Part shown: positions 9,474 to 18,393 of the stretch, in pieces | Numbering within the stretch: the first letter of the stretch is position 1 | Layout of the letters: each line of letters begins with the position of its first letter | DNA from: Pedobacter xixiisoli | GTDB lineage: Bacteria; Bacteroidota; Bacteroidia; Sphingobacteriales; Sphingobacteriaceae | NCBI RefSeq assembly: GCF_900215335.1 | Contig: NZ_OCMT01000001.1 | Span: 310,001-374,000 of the forward strand | Direction: 5' to 3' | DNA: 64,000 nt | The notes under the pieces: generated by a model | The model's input: only the letters and a program-made list of their open reading frames with translations | Told to the model about the DNA's origin: nothing | The model's database searches: none | Program-made: the position numbers and the translations under genes

Positions 9474-9497
9474 TTTTTATCAAAAAACTGATAAAAA
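9474..9497. promoter_or_regulatory. Palindrome upstream of glnN, possible operator
   Basis: Perfect 9-bp inverted repeat TTTTTATCA / TGATAAAAA with a 6-bp spacer. It lies about 55 bp upstream of the glnN ATG, in the divergent promoter region. Its place suits a regulator-binding site for nitrogen control, but no regulator is known and AT-rich DNA makes such repeats easily. Confidence 0.3.
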
Positions 9498-9625
9498 ATA
9501 TTTTTTAATGCTAAAATTTTACTTTTTGTATGCTTTTTTAGCTTTGTTGAGTGATTTATTGTCTTGAAATATTTTTTATGGATTTTTATGTAAAGCCGCA
9601 TCATAGCTAAAAAAACCTTATAGCT

Positions 9626-10498
9626 ATGTTTAATAAATCATCAAATTTATACGGCGGCGAGTGGCTCGCTCTCGTATTTGCAAACAGAAATCAACAATAT
9701 GGTGCTTACGAATTGAGAAAGCAATCATCGAACACTTTACTGAAGGCTTTTCTTATTGCAGCGCCAATATTTGTAAGTGCGTTTGTAGGGCCGTCCATTG
9801 TAGCTGCTTTTAAAGGAGATAAGGTAGTAATAGATGACCAAGTAACTACCATCGTAAATTTTGATAATAAGATTCACGAAATAGTAAAGCCTAAGCCAGA
9901 AGAAGCAAAACCTGCAGAAGCTAAGGCGCAAGAAGAAGTAGCTCCAAAGGTAATAGCTCCAAAAGTTAAAACGGTGGGCTTAACAGATAACATAAAAGTA
10001 GTAAAGGATGATTTGGTTACGCTGCAACCGCCAACCTCTGATGAAATAAAAGATGCCGTAATTGGAAGTAAGACTCAAGATGGTTTAGCTGGTAAAGGAA
10101 ATGCCGATTTAGGTTCTGGAGTTGCTGGGCCAGGCGAAGGAATTGGTGCTGGCGGTAATGGAACGGGAGGAAATGATGTGAAAGATTTATCTGGTGTAGA
10201 TGTTTACCCAGAATTTCCAGGCGGAATGGAAGGTTGGGCTAAATACATCCAAAGAAATTTAAGATATCCCAGTATGGCTCAAGATGAAGGGATAGGAGGA
10301 AAAGTTTTTTTAAGTTTTGTAGTGGAAAAAGATGGTACCATTACCGATGTTAAGGTAACTAGAGGTATTGGTTATGGTTTAGATGAAGAAGCGATGCGTG
10401 TAATTAAAAAATCGCCTCGTTGGAAAGCAGGTATGCAAAATAATTTGCCAGTAAGGGTACGTTACAATATGCCTATCAATTATACCATTAGTAACTAG
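9626..10498 (+). CDS. TonB-family energy transducer
   Basis: Inner-membrane-anchored periplasmic protein that passes proton-motive force from ExbB/ExbD to outer-membrane receptors. The 290-aa protein begins with a cytoplasmic NRNQQYGAYELRKQSS segment typical of Bacteroidota TonB proteins. One membrane segment follows (about residues 45-65), then a Pro/Lys/Glu-rich linker (KPKPEEAKPAEAKAQEE), a Gly-rich spacer, and the C-terminal TonB domain (YPEFPGGMEGWAKYIQRNL, then EGIGGKVFLSFVVEKDG). No exbB or exbD is adjacent, so it is an orphan copy among probably several. A strong terminator follows. Which receptor it serves is unknown. Confidence 0.9.
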   Translation: MFNKSSNLYGGEWLALVFANRNQQYGAYELRKQSSNTLLKAFLIAAPIFVSAFVGPSIVAAFKGDKVVIDDQVTTIVNFDNKIHEIVKPKPEEAKPAEAKAQEEVAPKVIAPKVKTVGLTDNIKVVKDDLVTLQPPTSDEIKDAVIGSKTQDGLAGKGNADLGSGVAGPGEGIGAGGNGTGGNDVKDLSGVDVYPEFPGGMEGWAKYIQRNLRYPSMAQDEGIGGKVFLSFVVEKDGTITDVKVTRGIGYGLDEEAMRVIKKSPRWKAGMQNNLPVRVRYNMPINYTISN

Positions 10499-10524
10499 TT
10501 TTAGATTAATATTGATTTGTGTGG

Positions 10525-10552
10525 GCGATGAAAGAAATTTCATCGCTTTTTT
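10525..10552 (+). terminator. Intrinsic terminator after the TonB-family gene
   Basis: Perfect 9-bp stem GCGATGAAA / TTTCATCGC with a GAAA tetraloop, followed by six T. It starts 27 bp after the stop codon. Confidence 0.88.
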
Positions 10553-10601
10553 GTTTTGACACATTTACGTAGTTTTACAAATCATGTACCTATAAATATT
10601 A

Positions 10602-11543
10602 ATGCTTTATATTTTAAATAGAGAGAGCTGGCTAGCTGAAATTAAACTCACTAGAAGAATGTTGCTTAATGAGCAGGAGGTGATAGTAGATGCCCTTGCT
10701 AAAGTTTATGCTTGCGAGCCAGTATATTTCATATTTAAACGTAAAGATAAAATCATCATTAGTTTTATAGCATTTACTAAAGGACAGCGGCTTTTTCAGC
10801 CTATCCATTTTTTTTATTCTGCCTTTTGGGTTGATTCGGGATTATCTGATAGGGTATATGCAGCTAGTTTATTTGAATTTATAGAAGAATTAAAGAAGAG
10901 ATATAAGAACATCCATATCACTTTACCAATTGAAATAAAAGATATTCGTCCGTTTTTGTGGCAAGGATTCTCTGTAGAAAATAGATATACTTACTTAAAG
11001 CAAACTAACGAGTTGAGCTATGGTAAATATATGGAGCGTAAGTTGGGCAAAGCAGAAGAGCTTCCTCTAAAATTTGTTGAAGAGAAAATTGATGCTGCAG
11101 CTATTGATTTAAATTTAGGCCTGCTTAAAAAATTGAGTTTTAGTAAAACTTCTTTAAAGGATATAAAAGAATTGCTAAAATCTTTAAGTAGCACTACATA
11201 TTTAGTAAGTTTTAATGTCTATTTAGATGAAAAGCTCTTAATTTCCGATATTTTATTGAAGGATGAAGAACACCACCTTATTTATGAAATACTAAAGAAC
11301 AGCTTAAAAGGAGAGGATAATATCCAAAGCATCGCCTATCATCGTTTATTTCAATATTATGCAAAAGAAGGTTTTAGCGTAATTGATTTGATGGGTGCAG
11401 ACATGCAATCTATATCAAAGTTTAAAGCTGGATTTAATCCAACGCTTACACCACATTTTGTTGTAAAATATAGTTGGGTTAAAAATGCCACGAGTAAACT
11501 CAAAACAAGTGCGAAAACTATAGTTAAAGGTTTAATAAGATAG
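10602..11543 (+). CDS. FemAB/GNAT-like acyl- or aminoacyltransferase, hypothetical
   Basis: A 313-aa cytoplasmic protein without signal peptide or membrane segment. Its layout, with paired halves and a C-terminal block FSVIDLMGADMQSISKFKAGFNPTLTPHF, resembles the end of the FemAB/BioF2-like GNAT fold, where a beta-strand is followed by a Lys-Ala/Gly-Phe turn. Such enzymes transfer acyl or aminoacyl groups to amines of sugars or peptides. It converges on the AsnB-like gene, their stops being 2 bp apart. With the amidotransferase, C25 sortase and glycosyltransferase next door, it could add an acyl or aminoacyl group to a surface sugar, in the way proposed for VimA of Porphyromonas. The fold is moderately supported; the substrate is inference. 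Confidence 0.55.
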   Translation: MLYILNRESWLAEIKLTRRMLLNEQEVIVDALAKVYACEPVYFIFKRKDKIIISFIAFTKGQRLFQPIHFFYSAFWVDSGLSDRVYAASLFEFIEELKKRYKNIHITLPIEIKDIRPFLWQGFSVENRYTYLKQTNELSYGKYMERKLGKAEELPLKFVEEKIDAAAIDLNLGLLKKLSFSKTSLKDIKELLKSLSSTTYLVSFNVYLDEKLLISDILLKDEEHHLIYEILKNSLKGEDNIQSIAYHRLFQYYAKEGFSVIDLMGADMQSISKFKAGFNPTLTPHFVVKYSWVKNATSKLKTSAKTIVKGLIR

Positions 11544-11545
11544 TT

Positions 11546-13375
11546 TTATGAAAAATGTTGGTTATACCACATTTGAAATTGTAGCAGTAGCCACAGTTTT
11601 CTTGCATCACCACCATTAGGGTTCATGTAGAATCTATTCTTAATCTTAAATACTTCCACAATGTCGAAAAAACGATGTTTGTCTAATTGTTCTGGAGAAA
11701 GATATTGCTCTAAATAAGGCCTGTAAATAGTGCTCATCCATTCTACAATAGGGATACTGAAACCTTTTTTAGGTCTATCCATTAGTTTTTTTGGGATATA
11801 TTGATGGGTGATGTTTTTTAGTAGATATTTAAGATTCCCATCCTTTATAAACCATTTATCTTCTATTGTTTTTAATAGATCAACCAAATCGGTTTTTAGC
11901 ATGGCATCACGGTTATCTATTCCGTAATGCATGGTTATTCGGTCAGACTTGAGCAGCAAGTCATTCGGCAAGTAGTTCTCTTGGTCAAATATTAATAGCG
12001 ATTTAATACTATCTGATGAGTTATTGGTCAGAGAAATTTTTACTTCTTTATTTAATAATTTGCTTATTTCGTTTGCAGGATAGAAAGAGGCTAAAGATTC
12101 GTAGACTCCCGTTAAACTTTCAGCAAAAAGTATTTCTTTTAATTTATTCTTTCTGTCTTTTGAAAGCCCAATAGCGAGTTTTTTAATAAAATTAGGTAGC
12201 TGCTTAGATTTTTGGTGCAACCAGATTGCTCTCTTGTAATTTGTATATCCAGCAAAAAGCTCATCGCCACCTTCGGCACCAAGCAATACGCTAATATCTT
12301 CTTTTGCAATTTGACTAACTAAAAATGCTAGCGGTACAGCTCCGCTATCCCCCATTGGCTCATCGAAAATATCTGGCATTTTTTCCAGCATATTTATCGC
12401 ACCTGCATCATCTATATAATATTCGCTATGGTTGGTGTTGAGGTGTTTGGCAATGGCATTTGCTGCTGGTGCTTCATCTAAGGTCTTATCTTTAAAACCT
12501 AATGTGAAGGTTCGTAGCTTTTTTGCCTGATTTTTCTGGAGAATGGCAGCAACTGTTGCGCTATCGTAACCGCCACTTAACATTACACCAATATTTACAT
12601 CAGCTACATTACGTCTCAATACAGATTCTGTTAGTAGCTCGTGTACCTTTTCTGTTATTTCTGCTTCGCTATTGGTTGGCTTGTGTAGAAGAGTTGCGTT
12701 TTCGAACTTGCTTTCTAAAAAATTGCCACTGTTTAAATCGATGATGAAATAGTGCTGCTTTTTGAAACTGAAAATATTCTCAAATATGGTTTCATTTCCT
12801 TCAAAATAACCTTTGCGCAAATACCCTGCTAAGGCTCTGGTATTGGTTTGTTTTACTATTGGATAGCAAAGCATTCCTTTTAGTTCGGAAGCAAAAGCAA
12901 AGAAATTTTTATCCTTAAAGAAATATAAAGGTTTTACGCCCATCGTATCTCTTGCCAAGAATAGCTGCTTCTGTTTTCTATCTAATATAGCAAAAGCAAA
13001 GGCTCCGTCTATTTTTTCAAATAACTGATGTCCCCACTTTTTATAACATTCTATCAGTACTTCTGTATCAGAAAGCGTATTGAAGGTGATACCGTATTTA
13101 ATTAAAGTAGCCCTAAGTTCGAGGTAATTATATATCGTTCCGTTGAAAGTAATAGTGTAGTTGCCGCAGGCAGAGGTGAACGGCTGTAATCCATTATTAG
13201 AACGGTCTATCGTAGCAAGGCGTTCGTTCGCTAAACCTACATTATACCTTTCATGTGGTTCGTAGATATGCCCATTGCCATTGCCTCCACGATGACGTAG
13301 CGCCGTTGATGCATTAAGTAAATTTTGCTCACTTATTGATTGCTGATAGTCAATAAACCCCGTAATCCCACACAT
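11546..13375 (-). CDS. asnB: Divergent AsnB-type glutamine amidotransferase
   Basis: A 609-aa class-II glutamine amidotransferase fused to an asparagine-synthetase domain. The N-terminal nucleophile Cys2 (MCGITGF) and the Asn-Gly oxyanion pair (78-79) are present. The ATP pyrophosphatase loop is SGGYDS (267-272), followed by GAEGGDELF (366-374). Several usual residues differ: RHRGPDG is RHRGGNG, NGEIYNY is NGTIYNY, and the LEVRVPFLD block near the synthetase site reads IDNRDAMLK, so the usual catalytic Glu is Asp. It may therefore amidate something other than aspartate, for example a sugar uronic acid as in WbpS-type enzymes. Its ATG overlaps the stop of the PorU2-like gene by one base (TAATG), so the two are probably translationally coupled. 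Confidence 0.85.
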   Translation of the reverse strand: MCGITGFIDYQQSISEQNLLNASTALRHRGGNGNGHIYEPHERYNVGLANERLATIDRSNNGLQPFTSACGNYTITFNGTIYNYLELRATLIKYGITFNTLSDTEVLIECYKKWGHQLFEKIDGAFAFAILDRKQKQLFLARDTMGVKPLYFFKDKNFFAFASELKGMLCYPIVKQTNTRALAGYLRKGYFEGNETIFENIFSFKKQHYFIIDLNSGNFLESKFENATLLHKPTNSEAEITEKVHELLTESVLRRNVADVNIGVMLSGGYDSATVAAILQKNQAKKLRTFTLGFKDKTLDEAPAANAIAKHLNTNHSEYYIDDAGAINMLEKMPDIFDEPMGDSGAVPLAFLVSQIAKEDISVLLGAEGGDELFAGYTNYKRAIWLHQKSKQLPNFIKKLAIGLSKDRKNKLKEILFAESLTGVYESLASFYPANEISKLLNKEVKISLTNNSSDSIKSLLIFDQENYLPNDLLLKSDRITMHYGIDNRDAMLKTDLVDLLKTIEDKWFIKDGNLKYLLKNITHQYIPKKLMDRPKKGFSIPIVEWMSTIYRPYLEQYLSPEQLDKHRFFDIVEVFKIKNRFYMNPNGGDARKLWLLLQFQMWYNQHFS

Positions 13376-16300
13376 TATTTCATCAGATATATTTTACCAG
13401 TGTTTTGTTTAAAGAAAGCGTCGGTTGTTGTTCTTCTATGTTTAATTTCTGATTTGTCATTGTTCTCTACAGTCACTTTGTAGAAGTAAACTCCATTTGC
13501 AAGTCTATCTCCATACATATCTGTGCCATCCCAAGTAAAATCGGAGATGTTATTTCCAATTCTGATGTTCCCTAATTCTTCTTTGAAAATCTCACGAACA
13601 ATTTTTCCTGTAACCGTCATGATTTGCACTTTAATTTTATCAGGCACTTTATCTCCTGTTAAGGTAAATACAAATTTCATTGCAGTGGTAAAAGGATTTG
13701 GATAAGGATAGAAATGGGTAATTGCAGATTCGTTGATTACTTCGAAATCTATGGTGTAATTATTTGATGCGTTGATATTTCCTGAGGCATCTTTAGCTTC
13801 AACCATTAAAGTGTAAATGCCATCTGCCAATTTGCTAGGTTTGTAAGCCACACTAGCTTTGTTGTTATTGGTAGAGTTGGCAGGAGTGAAGTCTAAGAGG
13901 CCAGAAGAATAGGCAATCCTTTTATAACTGCCGTTTTCTGTTTTTAGGTTGATATTTAAAGCGGTAGTGTCACTTAATAATATAAACGAATTTTCGTCGG
14001 TGAGGTTAATCATGATATTGGGTTGAGGAGCCACGATTTCACCATTCATAATATGTTTTCCATCGAAAGCTACATCAACAATAGGCTCCTTATTATCTCT
14101 TGTCACCGTAAAATTTTGTTGTATGAAGTTGTTGAACGCATAACTATCGAGATTGTTGATTGGCGTAAAATCTAATTTCAATAAATTGCTTCCTCTTAAA
14201 CCTAAAGTTGGAACTTTTACTTTAAACGTGGTATTTGCACCAGCGGCTAATTCTTCTAATTTTCCAGCTTTAACTTTCACAATGCTTCTGTCTGATTTTG
14301 TTAAAGTGTAATAAACATGTACCGAATCTGATTTGTATTTAGATAGGTTTTGAAAACCAATATCCCATTTTACACTGTCGCCTTCTTGTATAGTGCCTTT
14401 ATAAAAATCGTAAGTTATTTCTGGATTGATTGTTACTTCAGGCATTTCATCGTAAATAAATCTCCACTTTAATATTTGCGGAGGTGTTTTGTCTATCCTG
14501 TCGGTAAAGTTTGCTCTGATTGACATTCTTGGATATGTTTTTGCATCGTATCCACTTAAATCTACAGTGTTTGATGGTAAATTAGTTTGAAGGACTTGCA
14601 TTGTGCCGTTACTAGTATAACCTAAAAGATCATAAGTTGTTTGGTCGTTTGCCTCTGCTTTAACTTCGTAACGAGCATTACTCCATTTTGTAGCTGGACC
14701 AGCTTGCTCTGTGATGTAGTTTCCTGCGCTAAGTGGGTAGGGGTAAACCTTATCAAACCTGATTTGTTGATCTCTAGGAGATCGAATACCCCCATATTCT
14801 GCCATCACTTCTGTAGCACTTCCAGGAGCTGCGCCTTTCTCGCCCCAAAACATATATGGTTCGCCCGCACCAATATTGCCAATATTTACCACTCCAACCT
14901 GAAGAAAGGAATCTTTAACAGTTTGAGATAAGGCCGAAAGATTAATACCACGACCATTGAAGCCCATGACATAGTAACCATTTGGAATTCGATTTAAATG
15001 TGCAGCTAAACTATCTGCTTCTATAGGGTTGTTGATGTTAAATACAAATTGTCCGCTATAATAGGATGGAACTCTATCTTCATTTCGAAAATTATAAAAA
15101 GAAGCGTAATTGTATGGTATAAGGTCTAAAGGATTTAATGCAATTATAGTAAAGCCAACAAATTCGGAAGATAGAAAACCTAACCTACCTCCTGGGGCTG
15201 CTCGGTAAGTTCTCTCATCTGTAGTTGGGGCGTCGTCTCCTCTGGTTTGGATAGTAGTAGAGAAGGCAGTTTTGCCAAACTCGAGTAATTTGGTAGCGTT
15301 GTTAAAAGCTAAACCATTTAATGTTCCATTTAAGTATTGGTTGTAACGAGATTGGTCCCAACCATCTGGACTATCTTGTATGTAGGTAAATGAACTTTCT
15401 TGCCAGCCGCCGCCTTTGTCAACATCTACATTTAAGCGTACTCTCCAGAAATAAACTTGTTCGTTATTCGTCAGTAAATTTGGTCGCCATTTGGGGATAA
15501 GACCAGCTGTTAAATTAGTGGTTTTATGCCAAGGGCTGTCGAAGGTTTTTACCGTGTCTATTTCAAATATATAATTGGCATCTTTTGTTAACAAGTCATT
15601 AGACTGGCCAACTAATTCTATATCTGTTTTTGCAACTATTGCATATTTTTTAGGATATAAAACACTAACTCCATTTGAAGCCATAAAATACTCAAATGTT
15701 GCGGTGTTGTTTGTTTTCGAAATCTCATCAAATTCTCCTTCTGGGTCTAAAGAAACTGTAAATTTATTTATTCCAGCAGAGCTGATGTCATTAGTTTCTA
15801 CTTTGAAATAGAGCGTGTCGGTATTAAAAACTGGTTTGGTGAAAGTTTTAGTAGGATATGAAATAATCGTATTGTTTGGAAGCGTTTGAGACATGGAGAC
15901 TTTTAATGGCTGGTTTACAGCTTTCGCTAAGTTCTTCGCCACAATTGCCACATCAAACGAAGTGCTGAGTGCAGTTACATTTGAAGGCGACATAAATAAA
16001 TCTTGGTTCTCTACCGCAAAATCAGGTTTTTCGGGTGTATAGAATTTTAATGCAGGGTCTCCTTGAAATGTATATTGGGTGGTGTGCATTATATTGATAA
16101 TGTCGATGAAGTTTTGATATTGGTTTTTGGTCAATTTTAATGCTTCTGCAATAGAAATTCCAAAATTAGTAGTGAATACTTTCTGGTAAAAAATTGAACT
16201 GAAGTTAGTTAGGTAACTAGCTACACCTTCGCTTGATGTGCCAATCCATCCCACTGCACCTTTTTCTGGGTAAAACATGTGTTTTTCTCCCAAAGAAGGA

Positions 16301-18318
16301 GGTGTGATGTAGGTATTGCCGGTAGTACATCCATTAACCAAATAAGTCAAGAGCCTATCGCCGTTATTTAAATCCTCTGGCAGACCAAAGTCAATTTCCG
16401 TTGCTTGGTGTGCTCCGTGTCCAAGAAACGAAAGCAGAGACGCTCCTTTATTGATTTCGCTAATAATCTGTTGTTTTTGATTGGCACTTACCGGCATGGT
16501 CACATTTTTTTGAAAATTAACCGTATCAGCTCCAAATGGGTCAGCTTTAGCCATATTGTACATATTAGCCTGATAGCCTGCCCATGATAAGTTTTCTGAA
16601 AGATTGTTGCCACCACTAATGTGTATAAACTTTTTGCGCCACAATCCATTGGTGTACGATTCGTAGCGCTTTAACTTTTGCAGGTAAATTTCTACCTCTG
16701 CATTCGTTTTTGCTCCAATCCTTCCTGTTGCAATTGCTGGTGCTAAACTTGTTGTGTTAATTCTGGCAGTTAGTAAGTCATCAGAAGGCGGAGAACCATA
16801 AGTGGGTACCAAATCATCATTTAATGTGCCTGCAGCTCTAATCAAATGATTTTCCAAACCTTTGCCAAGTAACAACAAGTATTGAGGTTTAGTATTTGCG
16901 TATTGAAGAAGGTACTTTGCAAAGTTTCTAATAGCAAAAGGATGATGTACGCCATAGAAAAACTGGTCGTACAGTTGGTCTGTGGTCACTAAAAATGATT
17001 TGTAATTTCCCTGATTTCTATAGGCTGCATAGTTTTGAGCGCTAGGTAACAAAGATTTATGCGTTACTATAATAAAGTTTTTGTCAAATGTAGTTGGTGA
17101 TAAATTAAGCATTTCTACTTTAGACAATGCCGGCGAAATGAAAGCAGCACTATCTATCAGAAACAAGCTTCTAGTTTGAGTATTGTTAGAGAGAACAAAC
17201 TCCGCATTACTGCCATTAATTTCTCCAACAATTCTTTGATTAGCACTTACATCCCATATCAAAGGCTTCGTTTTATTGTTGTTGGAGAAGTTTAAGTACC
17301 TATTTTGAGCACTACCAATTAAAGAAAAATCAAGGTTTGTACTGCTCTGCAAGTCGACGGTGCGAGGGTAGGTGATTTTAGCATAGGATACAGCCTGATA
17401 ATCTGTGCCATTTACACCTAGGTTCAAATCATCAATAGATTGATAGTTTATAGTTGTATTTGCTCCAATTTCATTAGCTGCTAAAGTAAAAGTAGTTCTA
17501 GCAATATCGTAACCAGAAAATAGGGTGTCTTTTTTAATGAATGTATTACTGCCATTATTCACGCTAATGCGCAAGTGGTGGTTTATCCTATTTGGCTGCG
17601 GTGTTTCTGAATCAGACCGGCCAGCAACATAGGTTTCAAATTTGATAGTAGGTGCGCCAGTGCCATTATAGAGGTTTGGAGTAGAAAGTGTTCTGTTCTG
17701 CTGCTGACCCCTACCATAAGCATTTCCCATAAATCCTTCTCCAATTTGATAATCAGAAAGGCTCATGTGTGCAATAATATATCTGCCTTGATAAAAGGTT
17801 TCGGGATATATGCCCAAACTCTCTTGGATAATATGCGTTTCTGGCGACAAACCAGTTTTTGCAGCTTTAAAGTTTTTAACTCTCTTACCTAAAGTATTTG
17901 TGTTAAAAGTTAGGAAGTAGGCGGCAGTATCAGTAAATAAACTATAATAGTTATGCGGTTGGCTGTTGGCTTCTGGATAAAGTTCCTTATCTAAAGTACC
18001 ATCATTGGGTTCTCCATAAAACTCAATAAAATCATTAGGGTCAAATGTATTGTCAGTTTCACCTTGTATATAAATGGCAACCTCTTTTCCATTTTTAAAC
18101 AGTTGAAAATACTTAGGGTTGATACTGCTAAGCGCAGGTATTTGCTGGCTCAGGGTTGAATGATTTAGCCTGTAAATGCCTTTTTGAGCTACCTTTATTT
18201 TATAATAAGATTGATTGGTATTTATCCAGTCATTCCCAAAAGGAGTTTGCCCGAAAAGACTTAAGCAGCAAATAGTTAATAGGGTAGATATGTAAATGCG
18301 CAACATAGATTCAAACAT
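13375..18318 (-). CDS. porU2: PorU2-like C25 cysteine peptidase (type IX secretion sortase family)
   Basis: Very large exported protein, 1647 aa from the ATG at 18318; an ATG at 18306 also fits the signal peptide, and an upstream TTG at 18363 was rejected. After the signal peptide (ISTLLTICCLSLFGQ) comes a beta-rich N-terminal region. The gingipain-type C25 domain follows, with catalytic His in FLGHGA (about residue 633) and Cys in VNGCTTG (about 663). Then come Ig-like/CARDB-type repeats and a FlgD-like T9SS C-terminal sandwich (YPNPFTTAMKFVF, then WDGTDMYGDRLANGVYFYKV). PorU cleaves the C-terminal signal of T9SS cargo and joins cargo to A-LPS. The downstream AsnB-like gene overlaps it. Whether it is the main sortase or an accessory PorU2 cannot be settled here. 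Confidence 0.85.
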   Translation of the reverse strand: MFESMLRIYISTLLTICCLSLFGQTPFGNDWINTNQSYYKIKVAQKGIYRLNHSTLSQQIPALSSINPKYFQLFKNGKEVAIYIQGETDNTFDPNDFIEFYGEPNDGTLDKELYPEANSQPHNYYSLFTDTAAYFLTFNTNTLGKRVKNFKAAKTGLSPETHIIQESLGIYPETFYQGRYIIAHMSLSDYQIGEGFMGNAYGRGQQQNRTLSTPNLYNGTGAPTIKFETYVAGRSDSETPQPNRINHHLRISVNNGSNTFIKKDTLFSGYDIARTTFTLAANEIGANTTINYQSIDDLNLGVNGTDYQAVSYAKITYPRTVDLQSSTNLDFSLIGSAQNRYLNFSNNNKTKPLIWDVSANQRIVGEINGSNAEFVLSNNTQTRSLFLIDSAAFISPALSKVEMLNLSPTTFDKNFIIVTHKSLLPSAQNYAAYRNQGNYKSFLVTTDQLYDQFFYGVHHPFAIRNFAKYLLQYANTKPQYLLLLGKGLENHLIRAAGTLNDDLVPTYGSPPSDDLLTARINTTSLAPAIATGRIGAKTNAEVEIYLQKLKRYESYTNGLWRKKFIHISGGNNLSENLSWAGYQANMYNMAKADPFGADTVNFQKNVTMPVSANQKQQIISEINKGASLLSFLGHGAHQATEIDFGLPEDLNNGDRLLTYLVNGCTTGNTYITPPSLGEKHMFYPEKGAVGWIGTSSEGVASYLTNFSSIFYQKVFTTNFGISIAEALKLTKNQYQNFIDIINIMHTTQYTFQGDPALKFYTPEKPDFAVENQDLFMSPSNVTALSTSFDVAIVAKNLAKAVNQPLKVSMSQTLPNNTIISYPTKTFTKPVFNTDTLYFKVETNDISSAGINKFTVSLDPEGEFDEISKTNNTATFEYFMASNGVSVLYPKKYAIVAKTDIELVGQSNDLLTKDANYIFEIDTVKTFDSPWHKTTNLTAGLIPKWRPNLLTNNEQVYFWRVRLNVDVDKGGGWQESSFTYIQDSPDGWDQSRYNQYLNGTLNGLAFNNATKLLEFGKTAFSTTIQTRGDDAPTTDERTYRAAPGGRLGFLSSEFVGFTIIALNPLDLIPYNYASFYNFRNEDRVPSYYSGQFVFNINNPIEADSLAAHLNRIPNGYYVMGFNGRGINLSALSQTVKDSFLQVGVVNIGNIGAGEPYMFWGEKGAAPGSATEVMAEYGGIRSPRDQQIRFDKVYPYPLSAGNYITEQAGPATKWSNARYEVKAEANDQTTYDLLGYTSNGTMQVLQTNLPSNTVDLSGYDAKTYPRMSIRANFTDRIDKTPPQILKWRFIYDEMPEVTINPEITYDFYKGTIQEGDSVKWDIGFQNLSKYKSDSVHVYYTLTKSDRSIVKVKAGKLEELAAGANTTFKVKVPTLGLRGSNLLKLDFTPINNLDSYAFNNFIQQNFTVTRDNKEPIVDVAFDGKHIMNGEIVAPQPNIMINLTDENSFILLSDTTALNINLKTENGSYKRIAYSSGLLDFTPANSTNNNKASVAYKPSKLADGIYTLMVEAKDASGNINASNNYTIDFEVINESAITHFYPYPNPFTTAMKFVFTLTGDKVPDKIKVQIMTVTGKIVREIFKEELGNIRIGNNISDFTWDGTDMYGDRLANGVYFYKVTVENNDKSEIKHRRTTTDAFFKQNTGKIYLMK

Positions 18319-18393
18319 ACAAATAATTCCAATTAAATGGTGGTTTTTAGAGCCTTGTATCAAAGGATTTTTTACTTTTACCCTTCTGTTTTT

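Noticed and set aside
18319..18393. Longer starts for both the PorU2-like and GT4 genes
   Set aside because: Extended starts would make two divergent genes overlap and hide the signal peptide and the GT4 N-terminus.
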